This document shows positions 36,237 through 45,677 of a stretch of DNA of 64,000 nucleotides, one piece after another (the stretch's first letter is position 1; every line of letters starts with the position of its first letter). The notes below the pieces were generated by a model. That model was not told where the DNA came from and did not search any database. It saw only the letters and a program-made list of their open reading frames with translations. The position numbers were made by a program, and so were the translations under genes. Source of the DNA: JAMXLO01 sp963850535 (GTDB lineage: Bacteria > Pseudomonadota > Alphaproteobacteria > Acetobacterales > Acetobacteraceae); the NCBI GenBank assembly GCA_963850535.1, contig CAWKMC010000006.1, forward strand, positions 1-64,000, in the 5' to 3' direction.

Positions 36237-37313
36237 CTAGTTCCGGATCGGCGCCCGCAGCACCTTATGGGTCAGTTCTCCCTTTACATCGAACGACGAA
36301 TGCTGCCCCACCGCCTCCAGGTTCGCACTTACCCAAGCCTCAGCGGTCTGATATCCGACGTCGTGCAGCCGTGACACCAACTCCCACGACGTGCTGCTCT
36401 TCGACATGAAACCGAGCTGCTCGACAAATGCATCGTTGCTGATGCTGTGCAGCCGGATGGGCTTGTATCGCCCGGAGTAAGGCAGACCCTGTGCCTGCAG
36501 ATCTCCGAGCAGGCTGTTGATCGCCTCGATGGCATTCACCTCCAGCACCACCGACGCGTTGAAAGTGATCTCGTTGAGCCGGTCGAGGATCGCCGGTGCG
36601 GAATGCGGCGGCATCCCATCGCGATGGAATGGATTGACCAGCACCAACACGAGATCCTGCGCATGATCCAGCAACGGTGCCAGCGGCGGGTTGCCGAGAT
36701 AGCCACCATCCCAATACGGCACACCGTCCACGCCGACCGCCTTGAACTCGGTGGGCAAGCAGGCGGACGCGCGCAGTGCATCGACGGAGATGTCAGGTTG
36801 GGTAAACACAACGCGGGCATTGCTGGTCACGTCGGTGGCGCCGACGAAAAGCCGCGGTGACGTAGTGGCGTTCAGCGCCTCGAGCTCAGCCGCTGGGAAC
36901 GCCTGCGCGACAATCGGCGCCAATGCATCCCTGTAGAACGGGTTGGTGTAGGGCGAAACGACAAGGCCCAGCGCTTCCAGAGCGATGGACATCGGCGACC
37001 AGTCCAGGTTGAACCCGCCGAACGGTCCGGGTTCACCGAAGAAGAACGCGTTGCCACTGCGCCACCCTCGTTCGGAGACCGACTTCCAGAACGCAGCCAA
37101 CTTCTGCCGAGCTGCGTCCGGCCCACCCGACGCAAGTCCACTGACCGTCAGGGCAGCGTTGAGCGCGCCGGCGCTGCTGCCGCTGACGGCGCCGACGCGA
37201 AACCGCCCGGCACTGACCTCCGCAAGCAGACGGTCGAGCACGCCCCAGGTGAACGCGCCGTGCGAGCCACCACCTTGCAGAGCGAGTGCAATCGTTGGTT
37301 GTTGGTTTGCCAT
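36237..37313 (-). CDS. patatin-like phospholipase
   Basis: 358-residue patatin-domain lipid acyl hydrolase. The oxyanion-hole motif is ALQGGGSHGAF, the nucleophile elbow GSSAG, and the catalytic Asp DGGYLGN. The C-terminal part contains helical segments typical of DUF3734-type patatins. Two ATGs are adjacent (37316, 37313); GGGGAG abuts the first, so the second has more usable spacing. It diverges from a phosphoesterase gene. Function in lipid turnover or storage-granule metabolism is likely. Confidence 0.87.
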   Translation of the reverse strand: MANQQPTIALALQGGGSHGAFTWGVLDRLLAEVSAGRFRVGAVSGSSAGALNAALTVSGLASGGPDAARQKLAAFWKSVSERGWRSGNAFFFGEPGPFGGFNLDWSPMSIALEALGLVVSPYTNPFYRDALAPIVAQAFPAAELEALNATTSPRLFVGATDVTSNARVVFTQPDISVDALRASACLPTEFKAVGVDGVPYWDGGYLGNPPLAPLLDHAQDLVLVLVNPFHRDGMPPHSAPAILDRLNEITFNASVVLEVNAIEAINSLLGDLQAQGLPYSGRYKPIRLHSISNDAFVEQLGFMSKSSTSWELVSRLHDVGYQTAEAWVSANLEAVGQHSSFDVKGELTHKVLRAPIRN

Positions 37314-37407
37314 CATCTCCCCACGGTGCGGTGTCCACTAACCCTGACCAAAAGAGACAGGCGGAACACCGGGCCCGAAGTTGTCGTCGCTAGGCTCCGA
37401 CCTTACC

Positions 37408-38148
37408 ATGCCGCCTATGCCCGCATCACAGCCGTCCCAGGTGGACCTCCTCCTCGTCCACTCCTCAGACCTGCACGTCGATGACGCGACGTCCGCTACC
37501 AAGCATGGCGAAGGCCTCGCCGGACTCGCCGCGGTGCTGTCCGTCGCCCACGCTGCCAATGCCGATATCGTGCTACTCGCCGGCGACACCTTCGATAACA
37601 ACCGCGTTCCCGCGACGATCCTTGAGCGCACCGCAGAGCTCCTGGCGGATGCCGGGCGCCCCGTTGTGATCCTGCCGGGCAACCACGACCCCGCGCTGCC
37701 CAATAGCGTTTTCCGGCGCGGCGGCCTCGCCGCCATCCCCAACGTCAGCATTCTTGGCATCACGCACGAAGAGGCGGTCGCATATCCCGATCGTGACCTG
37801 GAAATCTGGGGCCACGCGCACCTCGATTACGAGAACATGGCACCCCTGCGCGGCCCCCGAGCCCGAAGCACCCGCTGGCAGATTGCCATGGCGCACGGCC
37901 ACTACGAGCCGCCGCATAACCTGGCAACGCCCCTCCGACCGTCATGGTTGTTCAGCGACGATGCGATTGCCGCCACCGCGGCGGACTATCTCGCTTTGGG
38001 CCATTGGGACCGTCACGAGCGGGTGGGCGACGGCACGGTGCCGGCCTTTTACTCGGGCTCGCCCGATCTGGCGAAGACGGTTAACCTGATCAGGCTCACC
38101 GCAACCGGGGAGGTGCTGGTGTCACGCGAACCGCTCTCCCAAAGCTAG
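37408..38148 (+). CDS. metallophosphoesterase, SbcD/MPE-like
   Basis: About 246-residue calcineurin-like phosphoesterase. SSDLHVDD (Asp, His), LLAGDTFDNNR (Asp, Asn side), ILPGNHDPA (Asn-His), and the His pairs IWGHAHLDY and AMAHGHYEP are visible. Similar to the nuclease SbcD, but no SbcC partner is near and the protein is short, so it is a stand-alone phosphoesterase. Start uncertain: ATGs at 37408 and 37417, and a GTG nearer the first strand. Enoyl-CoA hydratase starts 12 bases later. Confidence 0.75.
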   Translation: MPPMPASQPSQVDLLLVHSSDLHVDDATSATKHGEGLAGLAAVLSVAHAANADIVLLAGDTFDNNRVPATILERTAELLADAGRPVVILPGNHDPALPNSVFRRGGLAAIPNVSILGITHEEAVAYPDRDLEIWGHAHLDYENMAPLRGPRARSTRWQIAMAHGHYEPPHNLATPLRPSWLFSDDAIAATAADYLALGHWDRHERVGDGTVPAFYSGSPDLAKTVNLIRLTATGEVLVSREPLSQS

Positions 38149-38159
38149 GAGCATCCGCA

Positions 38160-38948
38160 ATGCCGCTCCTCTGCGAACGCGCCGGTGCCGTCGCCATCCT
38201 GACGCTGAGCCGACCCGAGGCGCGCAATGCCTGGTGCGAGGAGTTCCAGACCGGCCTGCGCCAGCGCCTGCCAGAACTGGAAGCCGACCCCGACATAAGC
38301 TGCGTCATTCTCACTGGCGATGACAAGGGCGGCGCATTCAGCGCCGGCGCCGACCTGAAGAACCCACGCACTCACACGATGGACTCGGTGGCGGCGTTCC
38401 TGGAGGACCTGCCGAACCGCCGGCGCGCCCACCCGATCCCGATGCTGACCGATTTCGCCAAGCCCGTTATTGCCGCGGTGAATGGCTACGCCGTCGGCAT
38501 CGGCTGCATCGTCACCTATTGCTGCGATCTCATCGTTGCCTCGGAGCGTGCCGAGTGGCGGCTGCCGCAGAGCGGCCTCGGCATCATCCCGGCACAGGGC
38601 GGCGCCACGCGACTTGCCCGCTGGGTGGGCAAGGGCCTCGCCATGCGGGTTGCGTTCGGGTTCCCGCTGAAGGCCGAGGAGGCACATCGCATCGGCCTCG
38701 CGCAGTGGCTGGTGCCGCATGATCGCCTTATGTCGCAGGCCATGGAGGTGGCGGAGCACATTGCCTCGCTGCCGCCGCTCGCCACGCGCCTGACCAAGGA
38801 GTCGCTCAATCGCGGCATCGACGTGCCGTTGGCGGATGCCGTGCTGGGCGATCTGTATCGCTTCGCGATGCTGGAATTGACCGAGGACAAGCAGGAAGCC
38901 CACCAGGCCTGGCGCGAACGGCGCAGGCCCAAGTTCAAGGGGCGCTGA
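38160..38948 (+). CDS. enoyl-CoA hydratase/isomerase family protein
   Basis: 262-residue crotonase-fold enzyme. The first oxyanion segment is GGAFSAGADLK, the second PVIAAVNGYAVGIGC. The usual acidic catalytic residues cannot be assigned firmly (RLPQSGLGIIPAQGGATRL covers the region), so hydratase versus isomerase is open. TAGGAG sits before the start. The quinone oxidoreductase gene begins two bases after its stop, so they are co-transcribed. Confidence 0.87.
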   Translation: MPLLCERAGAVAILTLSRPEARNAWCEEFQTGLRQRLPELEADPDISCVILTGDDKGGAFSAGADLKNPRTHTMDSVAAFLEDLPNRRRAHPIPMLTDFAKPVIAAVNGYAVGIGCIVTYCCDLIVASERAEWRLPQSGLGIIPAQGGATRLARWVGKGLAMRVAFGFPLKAEEAHRIGLAQWLVPHDRLMSQAMEVAEHIASLPPLATRLTKESLNRGIDVPLADAVLGDLYRFAMLELTEDKQEAHQAWRERRRPKFKGR

Positions 38949-38950
38949 CA

Positions 38951-39901
38951 ATGCCAACAACGCGCGCGGTTGTCGTCGATCCATCGCACACCGACAGGCT
39001 GACGCTGCAGCAGGTCGAACTGCCCGCAGCACTGCCGAGTGACGTCACCGTCCGGGTGACCGCGATCTCGCTCAATCGCGGCGAGGTCAATCGCGCTTTA
39101 TCGCAGTCTGAAACAGGCGCGCGACCTGGCTGGGATTTCGTCGGCGTTATCGAAGAAGCTGCAGCTGATGGCAGTGGCCCGCCGTCCGGAACCCGCGTGG
39201 TCGGCATGCTGCCAACTGGCGCCTGGGCACAGCGGATCCGCGCACCAAGCCACGCGGTCGCGGAAATTCCTGCGACGGTGACCGATGCGCAAGCCGCAAC
39301 GTTGCCGGTCGCCGGACTGACGGCGTTGCACGCATTGCGCCAGGGGGGCCTGCTGCTCGGCCGCAAAGTGCTGATCGATGGCGCAACCGGTGGCGTCGGT
39401 CACCTCGCTGTGCAACTCGCCACCGCCGCGGGTGCCGAAGTTTACGGCCACGTGCGCCGCGCCGAACAGGCATCGGTGATCGCTGAATGGTGCGGTGATC
39501 GGGTGATCATCGGCGCCGATCTGCGCGCTGCCGCGGCACGCGGGCCGTATCATCTCATCCTGGACTCGGTCGGCGGCTCGGCGCTTGCAGCGGCGCTGTC
39601 CATGCTGCAGCCGAACGGCACCTGCGTGACGTTCGGGGTCTCCGAGTCACCCAGTGCCACCTTCGAAAGCGGCGCGTTCTTCCGCCAGGGCGGCGTCAGG
39701 CTGTACGGCCTGATCCTGTTCCACGAACTGCGTCAGGGTGAACCGGCCGGCGAAGGCCTCGCCATTCTGCTGCGCGAAGTCGCCATCGGCCGGCTGCGCC
39801 CGCTTATCGAAATAGAGGCGCCATGGACCGACATCGGCGGCATCGCTCGCCGATTGCTCGCGCGGGAATTCGCCGGTAAGGCGGTGCTGCACGTCGATTA
39901 G
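38951..39901 (+). CDS. zinc-independent MDR/quinone oxidoreductase
   Basis: 316-residue medium-chain reductase. GWDFVGVIEEA is the substrate-side beta segment and LIDGATGGVGHLAVQLA the NADP-binding Rossmann loop; zinc-binding Cys/His residues of true alcohol dehydrogenases are absent. It starts two bases after the hydratase stop, suggesting a shared acyl-CoA or enone pathway. Length is normal for quinone oxidoreductase/enoyl reductase. Confidence 0.85.
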   Translation: MPTTRAVVVDPSHTDRLTLQQVELPAALPSDVTVRVTAISLNRGEVNRALSQSETGARPGWDFVGVIEEAAADGSGPPSGTRVVGMLPTGAWAQRIRAPSHAVAEIPATVTDAQAATLPVAGLTALHALRQGGLLLGRKVLIDGATGGVGHLAVQLATAAGAEVYGHVRRAEQASVIAEWCGDRVIIGADLRAAAARGPYHLILDSVGGSALAAALSMLQPNGTCVTFGVSESPSATFESGAFFRQGGVRLYGLILFHELRQGEPAGEGLAILLREVAIGRLRPLIEIEAPWTDIGGIARRLLAREFAGKAVLHVD

Positions 39902-39953
39902 TACGCCGACATGAGCACCTGGTCCGCCGGATGCGGTCTGCGAGGAGAAAGCC

Positions 39954-40436
39954 TCACACCTCGCGTCGACGCTCTGTCCGCCATTGAGGCCTTGGCCCGT
40001 CGTCCCGTCCCAGCGTCAACACCTTCGCCACAGCCCAGCCTCGCAACGCCCGACCGGCATTGCTGCTTTCATGCCACAAGCTTTGCTCTTCGATCGGACG
40101 CCCTCGTCTGAATATACGAGCCGTTTCACGGCGAACTTCGGCATCGAACAGGTAGCCACGCTTTGTCAGGGTTCTCAGCATATGTGCCGCGTCACCCAGT
40201 GCGCAGCGGATGTCGCCAACGCATTGCGTAAGACTATCGTCGGTCACCACGACCCCGGGCCAGATCACTTCCATTAGCGTCGTCCGGCTATGCAACCGCC
40301 GGGGGTTTTCGACAAAGAACCGCAACAATGCGAAAGACTTTGCGCGGAGCGGCACTTCGGTTCCGTCCGTCGTCAGCAACGCCCCTTTCGCCAGATCAAG
40401 GACGAACCGATCGAACCTATAGATCGCGTCCGGCAT
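39954..40436 (-). CDS. winged-helix (OmpR/CadC-type) transcriptional regulator, C-terminal effector part missing
   Basis: 160-residue protein whose first ~100 residues are a Trans_reg_C winged helix: YRFDRFVLDLAKGALL, LRAKSFALLRFFVENP, and the recognition region TDDSLTQCVGDIRCALGD...LRTLTKRGYLFDAEV. In this subfamily the DNA-binding domain is usually followed by a long TPR or peptidase-like region; here it ends after ~60 Arg/Trp-rich residues with no domain. Either a truncated remnant or a small stand-alone regulator. The start at 40436 (MPDAIYRF) matches homologues. Confidence 0.7.
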   Translation of the reverse strand: MPDAIYRFDRFVLDLAKGALLTTDGTEVPLRAKSFALLRFFVENPRRLHSRTTLMEVIWPGVVVTDDSLTQCVGDIRCALGDAAHMLRTLTKRGYLFDAEVRRETARIFRRGRPIEEQSLWHESSNAGRALRGWAVAKVLTLGRDDGPRPQWRTERRREV

Positions 40437-40523
40437 GGCAGTATCCACCCACAATTTTCTAGGGGCCAAGTCGAAGTTGAATCTGTAGCCGATCCGGTCG
40501 AATTCGCCCAGATCCGTCCGCGC

Positions 40524-41846
40524 TTATGCGGCAGCGCCCGCTCGCCGCCCATTGCTGAAGCGGCCGAACCGGAAAGGCGCCGGATCGACGATTGGCGTGT
40601 CGCTGGCAACCAGATCGGCCGCGAGCCTTCCAGCCCCTGGCCCGATCCCGAACCCATGCCCGGAAAAGCCGGTTGCCAAGAAGAATCCCGGCAGAGACGG
40701 CACCTCGCCGATCACCGGCACCGCATCCGGCGTCACATCGATCATCCCACCCCAGCTCTCGGCTACCTGCATCTGCGCGAACACGGGAAAGCGGCGCGAC
40801 AAAACCTTGCGCGCTTCGGCCAGCGTGGCTTGCTTCGGCGCTGGGTCCCATACACGCACCGCCTCGAACGGCGTCGCCTGGTCGAGCGACCAGCGCCGTG
40901 GGGTTCGCCATTCCTCGAAGAACCGACGGCCGAACTGCATGCGGATCTCGCCGTAGTTCTGCTTCAGCGTCGGCAGATATTGCAGCAGCAGTCGGAACGA
41001 ATTAGGGGTGATGTCAGCCACGTTGGCGTTGCGGCGCGCGATCGTGTAGCCGCCATCCAGCCGCTTGCGAAACGCGAACACCGAGCCGCCGACCGCGACC
41101 TCTGGCGCACCGCTCAACGGCGCGGTGCGAAATACCGATGCCAGAACGCGCAACTGCGGCAGGTCGATCCCAACATTGCCGCAGAACAGCCGCGACCACG
41201 CGCCGCCCGCCAGCAGCACCGCATTGCAACTGATGCGCCCTTTTTCCGTGATCACTCCGCTGACGCGCCCGGCCTGGGTCTCAACCCCTCGCACCGCGCA
41301 CTCGGTCAGAATGATCGCACCGTCCACGCGCGCCGCCTCGGCGATCGCCGGCGCAGCGTGCGACGGCTCGGCGCGCCCATCCGATGGCGTATGCATCGCT
41401 GCCACAAACATCTTGGATGCGTCGGGCACCAGCGTATCGATCGCCGTGCCGCGCAACAGCCGCGCGTCAATCTGATATTGTCGTGCCTCGTTCAGCCACG
41501 CCTCCTGCGACGCGACGTCCTTCTCGTTCTCGCACAGATAGACGATGCCAGCCTGGCGGAAGCCGGTCTCTCGTCCGGTCCGTTCGTTCATGCTGCGCCA
41601 CAGCCGCAGGCTTTCGATTGCCAGTGGAATTTCCCGCGCATCGCGACCCATGGTACGGCACCAGCCCCAATTGCGGCTGGACTGCTCGCCACCGATGCGT
41701 CCCTTTTCGCACAGCACGACCGAGTGGCCTTTTTCCGCCAGGAACATCGCCGCGCTTGCGCCAATGATGCCGCCGCCGATGATCACCACATCCGCGCGCT
41801 CGGGCGGACGAGGATCAGAATGAACTGGTTCGACGGGCGGTGACAT
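40524..41846 (-). CDS. FAD-dependent amine/amino-acid oxidoreductase (DAO family)
   Basis: 440-residue flavoprotein of the glycine/D-amino-acid oxidase family. The N-terminal FAD dinucleotide fold is VVIIGGGIIGASAAMFLAEKG followed by EKGRIGGEQSSRNWGW. The C-terminal FAD motif region is VPVIGEVPSLPGFFLATGFSGHG. It would deaminate or demethylate an amino acid or amine, passing electrons to O2 or a quinone. Start at 41846. The aminotransferase gene upstream on the same strand (49 bases away) suggests joint amino-acid catabolism. Confidence 0.87.
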   Translation of the reverse strand: MSPPVEPVHSDPRPPERADVVIIGGGIIGASAAMFLAEKGHSVVLCEKGRIGGEQSSRNWGWCRTMGRDAREIPLAIESLRLWRSMNERTGRETGFRQAGIVYLCENEKDVASQEAWLNEARQYQIDARLLRGTAIDTLVPDASKMFVAAMHTPSDGRAEPSHAAPAIAEAARVDGAIILTECAVRGVETQAGRVSGVITEKGRISCNAVLLAGGAWSRLFCGNVGIDLPQLRVLASVFRTAPLSGAPEVAVGGSVFAFRKRLDGGYTIARRNANVADITPNSFRLLLQYLPTLKQNYGEIRMQFGRRFFEEWRTPRRWSLDQATPFEAVRVWDPAPKQATLAEARKVLSRRFPVFAQMQVAESWGGMIDVTPDAVPVIGEVPSLPGFFLATGFSGHGFGIGPGAGRLAADLVASDTPIVDPAPFRFGRFSNGRRAGAAA

Positions 41847-41895
41847 GATCCTTGCTTAGCACATAAGTGATGTCACGATCGGTGCCGCACCGGCA

Positions 41896-43033
41896 TCAAT
41901 TCGCGCGGATCACGCCAACGACAATTTCGGCCAGGCGTTCGTAGTCCTCGATGTCATTATAAGCCGCGGCTGATAGCCGCAGCCAGATTGCCCCCGCCAA
42001 CACATGTGTGGGTGCATCAGTTCCGGCGGTCAGCAACTCCGCACGCAATTCGATCGAGCGCTCCGCACTGGCCGGACCGGTCAAGGGCAAGCGCACCAGG
42101 CCCATCGCGCCAGCAAGTTCGCCTGTCGCACCAGCCTCCGTGTTCAGCCGCCGCGCCAGTAGCGACGTGGCTTCCGCCGCGAGCGCGATGTTTCGGGCCA
42201 AGCCGGCGGTGCAAGTCGATCGCCACGCTGCTCGTCAGCCATGCGCTCGGATCGCGTGTGCCGGTCCAATCGAATTCGTCCAGATACCCCTTGCCGAACC
42301 CATGCGAAATCGTGGTCGGATGCAGATCTGCCTGCCGGTCTGGCCGCGCGTAAAGAAACGCGCACCCCTTCGCTGCACACAACCACTTATGGCAATTGCC
42401 AGAATACCAGTCAGCTCCGAGCGCGCGCAGATCAAGCGGCACGTGCGCTGGTCGGTGTGCGCCGTCAACCAAGACCGGAACGTCCGCAGCGTGGCACGCA
42501 TCGACGATGCGTTGCAGCGGCAAAACCAACCCGCTGCCCGACGTGATGTGATCCACCACCGCCAGCTTCGTGCGCGGCGAGAGCGCGGCAGCAACATTCG
42601 TCACGATCGCCTCGCCGCTGGGATGCGGAAATGGCACGTCCGCCTCGACCACTCGCGCCCCGGCTCGCTCGCACACAAAGCGTACGGCGTTGCGCACCGC
42701 GCCATAGCCGTGGCTCAGCACAACGATCTCGTCACCCGGCCCGAGACGCAGCGAACGCAGCACCGCATTGCAGGCCGTCGTCGCGTTCTCCACGAGCGCG
42801 ATGTCCTTGCCATTCGCCCCAACGAACGCCCCAAGCCGCTCCGCTGCATGACGCAGCGCCTCGGGCAGAACCGAGCGCATGAAACGCCCGGGCTGCGCTT
42901 CCATCCGCTGCTGCCACTCGCGTTGCGCAGCGAGCACCACGCGCGGCGTCGCCCCGAACGATCCATGGTTGACGCTGAGAAAGTCCGGATCCAACGCCCA
43001 CTCGTGGCGCACTGCCTTGCCTAGCGTTGGCAT
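41896..43033 (-). pseudogene. class V aminotransferase (isopenicillin-N epimerase-like), one frameshift
   Basis: About 379 codons of a PLP enzyme interrupted once. The front reads from 43033: LSVNHGSFGATPR, VVDHITSGSGLVLP, VDGAHRPAHVPLDL with the PLP Asp, and the Schiff-base Lys in SGNCHKWLC. After about residue 274 (SVAIDLHRRLG) the frame changes, and the tail ARNIALAAEATSLLARRL...IVVGVIRAN reads one frame over to 41896. Total length is 3n+1, in line with a single inserted base near 42205-42212. All catalytic residues precede the break. Likely a racemase/epimerase or cysteine-desulfurase-like enzyme; the substrate is not determined. Confidence 0.8.
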
Positions 43034-43035
43034 TG

Positions 43036-44115
43036 CTAGGCGGCCGCCATCCTGGTGCGTTCGGCGATCATCTGCCGTGTCAACGGCAGCAGGCTACGGC
43101 CGTATTCGATCGCATCCTCCAGCGGATCGAAGCCGCGTATCAGGAAAGTCGTGATGCCCAACGCATGGTAATCGCACAGCGCTTCGGCGACCTGCTGCGG
43201 GGTGCCCACCAGGCTCGTGGTGTTGCCGCGCGCGCCGGTCAGCAGCGCAGCGCCAGTCCACAGCCGTTTGTCCAATCGCTCACCCTGCGCCGCCGCTGCG
43301 AGCAATCGCCGTGAGCCCTCATTGGCGGGCGTTCGCGCCCCCAGCCCCGCCTTTGCACGCAGTTCAATGATCCGCTGCTTCATTCTATCGGCGCGTTCCC
43401 AGGCGGCATCCTCGGTTGCCCCCAGGATCGGCCGGAATGACAGGCTGAACCGCACCTCGCGCCCATGCCGTGCCGCTGCGGCGCGCACCCGGGTGGTCAG
43501 TTCCCGGACCTGTGCATAAGTTTCGCCCCACAGCGCGTAAACGTCGGCGTGTTTGCCGGCAACCGCGATCGCCGCATCAGAAGCTCCGCCAAAATAGATC
43601 GGAATTCGTGGCTGTTGTACGCAACGCATGGCGGTGGAGGCACCGACGAAGCGATAGTACTTGCCTGCGTGATCCACCGCGCCCGTTTCAGTCCAGATGC
43701 GCTTCAGTATGTGCACGTACTCATCGGTGCGCGCATAGCGTTCGTCCTTCGGCAGCGTATCGCCGTCGCGCAATTGGTCGGCGTCGTCGCCGCCCGAGAT
43801 CACGTGGATCGCCGCGCGGCCGCCGGTCACCTGATCAAGCGTCGCGAACTTGCGTGCCGCCAGTGTCGGCGCGATGAACCCCGGTCGGTGCGCGACCAGA
43901 AAGCTCAACCGCTCGGTATGCGCCGCGGCCAATGCGGCAAGCAGGAACCCATCCGGCCCATCGGAAAAATAGCCGACCAGCACGCGATCGAAACCGCCCG
44001 TCTCCGCTGCCTGCGCAAATTCCCGCACGTAGCCGCGATCGAACAGCAGCGGCCCCGGCGGATGGATCTCCGACGCATGCCGATGGTGGATCATACCTAT
44101 GAATTCGATCGTCAT
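43036..44115 (-). CDS. alkanesulfonate-monooxygenase-like LLM flavin oxidoreductase
   Basis: 359-residue SsuD/NtaA-type monooxygenase. FDRVLVGYFSDGPDGF, ATLDQVTGGRAAIHVISGGDD and PIYFGGASDAAIAVAGKHAD are characteristic SsuD-type blocks. It uses FMNH2 from a reductase not present here to release sulfite or oxidise an organosulfur compound, if the family role holds. It sits two bases upstream of the aminotransferase on the same strand, so aminotransferase and amine-oxidase genes are probably co-transcribed with it. Confidence 0.87.
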   Translation of the reverse strand: MTIEFIGMIHHRHASEIHPPGPLLFDRGYVREFAQAAETGGFDRVLVGYFSDGPDGFLLAALAAAHTERLSFLVAHRPGFIAPTLAARKFATLDQVTGGRAAIHVISGGDDADQLRDGDTLPKDERYARTDEYVHILKRIWTETGAVDHAGKYYRFVGASTAMRCVQQPRIPIYFGGASDAAIAVAGKHADVYALWGETYAQVRELTTRVRAAAARHGREVRFSLSFRPILGATEDAAWERADRMKQRIIELRAKAGLGARTPANEGSRRLLAAAAQGERLDKRLWTGAALLTGARGNTTSLVGTPQQVAEALCDYHALGITTFLIRGFDPLEDAIEYGRSLLPLTRQMIAERTRMAAA

Positions 44116-44211
44116 GGGACGGATCTCCGTACACTTCGCGCAGTATTGCGACTTGCGTGCGACCCTACTGCGAGACCCGCACCGTGTCAGCGGGCACTCA
44201 AGCAGGCTGGC

Positions 44212-45465
44212 TCAATCCCGTGCCAACTGTCCCGCAGACGCGATGACACGGCCAAGGATGACCACGCAGGCGGCGACGAGCTGAACCGCGGCCGCGACCA
44301 GGAATGGGAGCAGGTAGGACCCGGATACTTCTCTCAGAACCCCAAAGAGTGCCGGTGCAAATGCGAACACGGCCTGGTTGACGGCAGTGATCAGCGCCAC
44401 AGCGCGAGATACTGTTTCAGGCGGGAGCTCGCGCTGAGCAATCAAGGGCGGAAGCGTCAGCAGGTTGCCGACCCCCAGTCCGAACAGGATACATCCCGGA
44501 ACGATCGTGATCGCTGCCGTGCCGACCGCCAGCAATCCCACGCCGGCCGCCTGCATGACAAAATTTGCCGCCGCGACCACGCGCCTGTCGGTGTTGCCGA
44601 GTGCAGCGCCCAACAGCACTCGTCCAACGACAGCGCTTGCCGTGATGACACTCAATGCCGCGGCCGCCTGGGCAACGCCCAGAGTTGGAGCAAGACGCGT
44701 GACGAGGTGTGCAACCACGCCGACCTGAGCGAACATGCCCAGAGCGAAGGACGCAGACAGCGTGGCGAAGCAACGGCACGAAAAAAGCTGCGCAAGACTC
44801 GCGCGAGGGTAATCGGCGCGGACAATGTGCAGCTCGTTCGCAGCAACACTTGCGCCATCCGGCGCAAGCCCGAGGCTCGCAGGTGTCGGACGCAAGTATC
44901 GCCAGATCAGCGGTGCCAGCACCATGCACATGACGATGCCAACAAGGACAATCGCGGGCGTATATCCGATGCGGCCAATGAGCGCGACCCAGAGCGGTGC
45001 GAACACAATGCCGCCTGCGCTCGCCCCATTGAGCGCATGGCCCAATGCCAAAGGCCGCCGCCGATCGAACCACGGCGACACCATGGCAATGATTGCCGCG
45101 CCACTCGTTGCTGCCCATCCAGCCCCAGTGACCGCGGCCGCGGCAAATAGCTGCCACGGCGCAAGTGCCACCGACCAGCACAGCATCCCGAAAGCGAGCG
45201 CCGCGACGCCGACGAACGTGGTCAGAGCAATGCCGAACCGATGATGCGCTTCGGGTAGCCATGCGACCAGGATTGCGCTGACCAGGAAATGCAACGTGAT
45301 CGCCCAGGCAACTACGAAGACCGACCAGCCGCGCTGTTGATGCAGCACGTTGAGAAAGATTGACGGGCCATAATAGCCGACGCCGAACGTGAATGTCGCA
45401 ACCACGAATGCGGTGACCACGACCTTCCATCCGAAGAAGATGGGCTGAAAGGTGGTGATCTTCAT
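44212..45465 (-). CDS. MFS transporter
   Basis: 417-residue membrane protein with about 12 hydrophobic helices. It starts MKITTFQPIFFGWKVV, typical of the MFS_1/oxalate-formate-antiporter-like family. The cytoplasmic loop after helix 2 holds the conserved acidic/basic motif, SPWFDRRRPLALGHALNG. Likely a monocarboxylate or organic-anion carrier. The start at 45465 is where homology begins; an upstream extension is Arg-rich and unlikely. It diverges from the Ada-like gene over a 212-base gap with no gene. Confidence 0.83.
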   Translation of the reverse strand: MKITTFQPIFFGWKVVVTAFVVATFTFGVGYYGPSIFLNVLHQQRGWSVFVVAWAITLHFLVSAILVAWLPEAHHRFGIALTTFVGVAALAFGMLCWSVALAPWQLFAAAAVTGAGWAATSGAAIIAMVSPWFDRRRPLALGHALNGASAGGIVFAPLWVALIGRIGYTPAIVLVGIVMCMVLAPLIWRYLRPTPASLGLAPDGASVAANELHIVRADYPRASLAQLFSCRCFATLSASFALGMFAQVGVVAHLVTRLAPTLGVAQAAAALSVITASAVVGRVLLGAALGNTDRRVVAAANFVMQAAGVGLLAVGTAAITIVPGCILFGLGVGNLLTLPPLIAQRELPPETVSRAVALITAVNQAVFAFAPALFGVLREVSGSYLLPFLVAAAVQLVAACVVILGRVIASAGQLARD

Positions 45466-45677
45466 CGGCACGCGCGTCCGATCCGTCGCCCGACGACCCA
45501 TGGGCGGCAACGTTCGCAAAAACCCATGCGGACGTCGCATCCCGGATTGTCGAGAGAGTTCTGCAACCTCGCCACTCCCGCAAAAGCGCGCTACGCTTAA
45601 GCCAGTGCATCGCGCACGTGCTCGCCGGAAACGGACTCCATCCCCGATGAGCCGAATGTGCAGGAGGTCGAGCCGAA

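Noticed and set aside
40290..41843. 517-codon open frame on the plus strand
   Set aside because: Antisense to the intact FAD oxidoreductase; Arg/His/Gln-rich text with no family resemblance.
43465..45150. 561-codon open frame on the plus strand
   Set aside because: Antisense of the SsuD-like and MFS genes; charged, no conserved motif.
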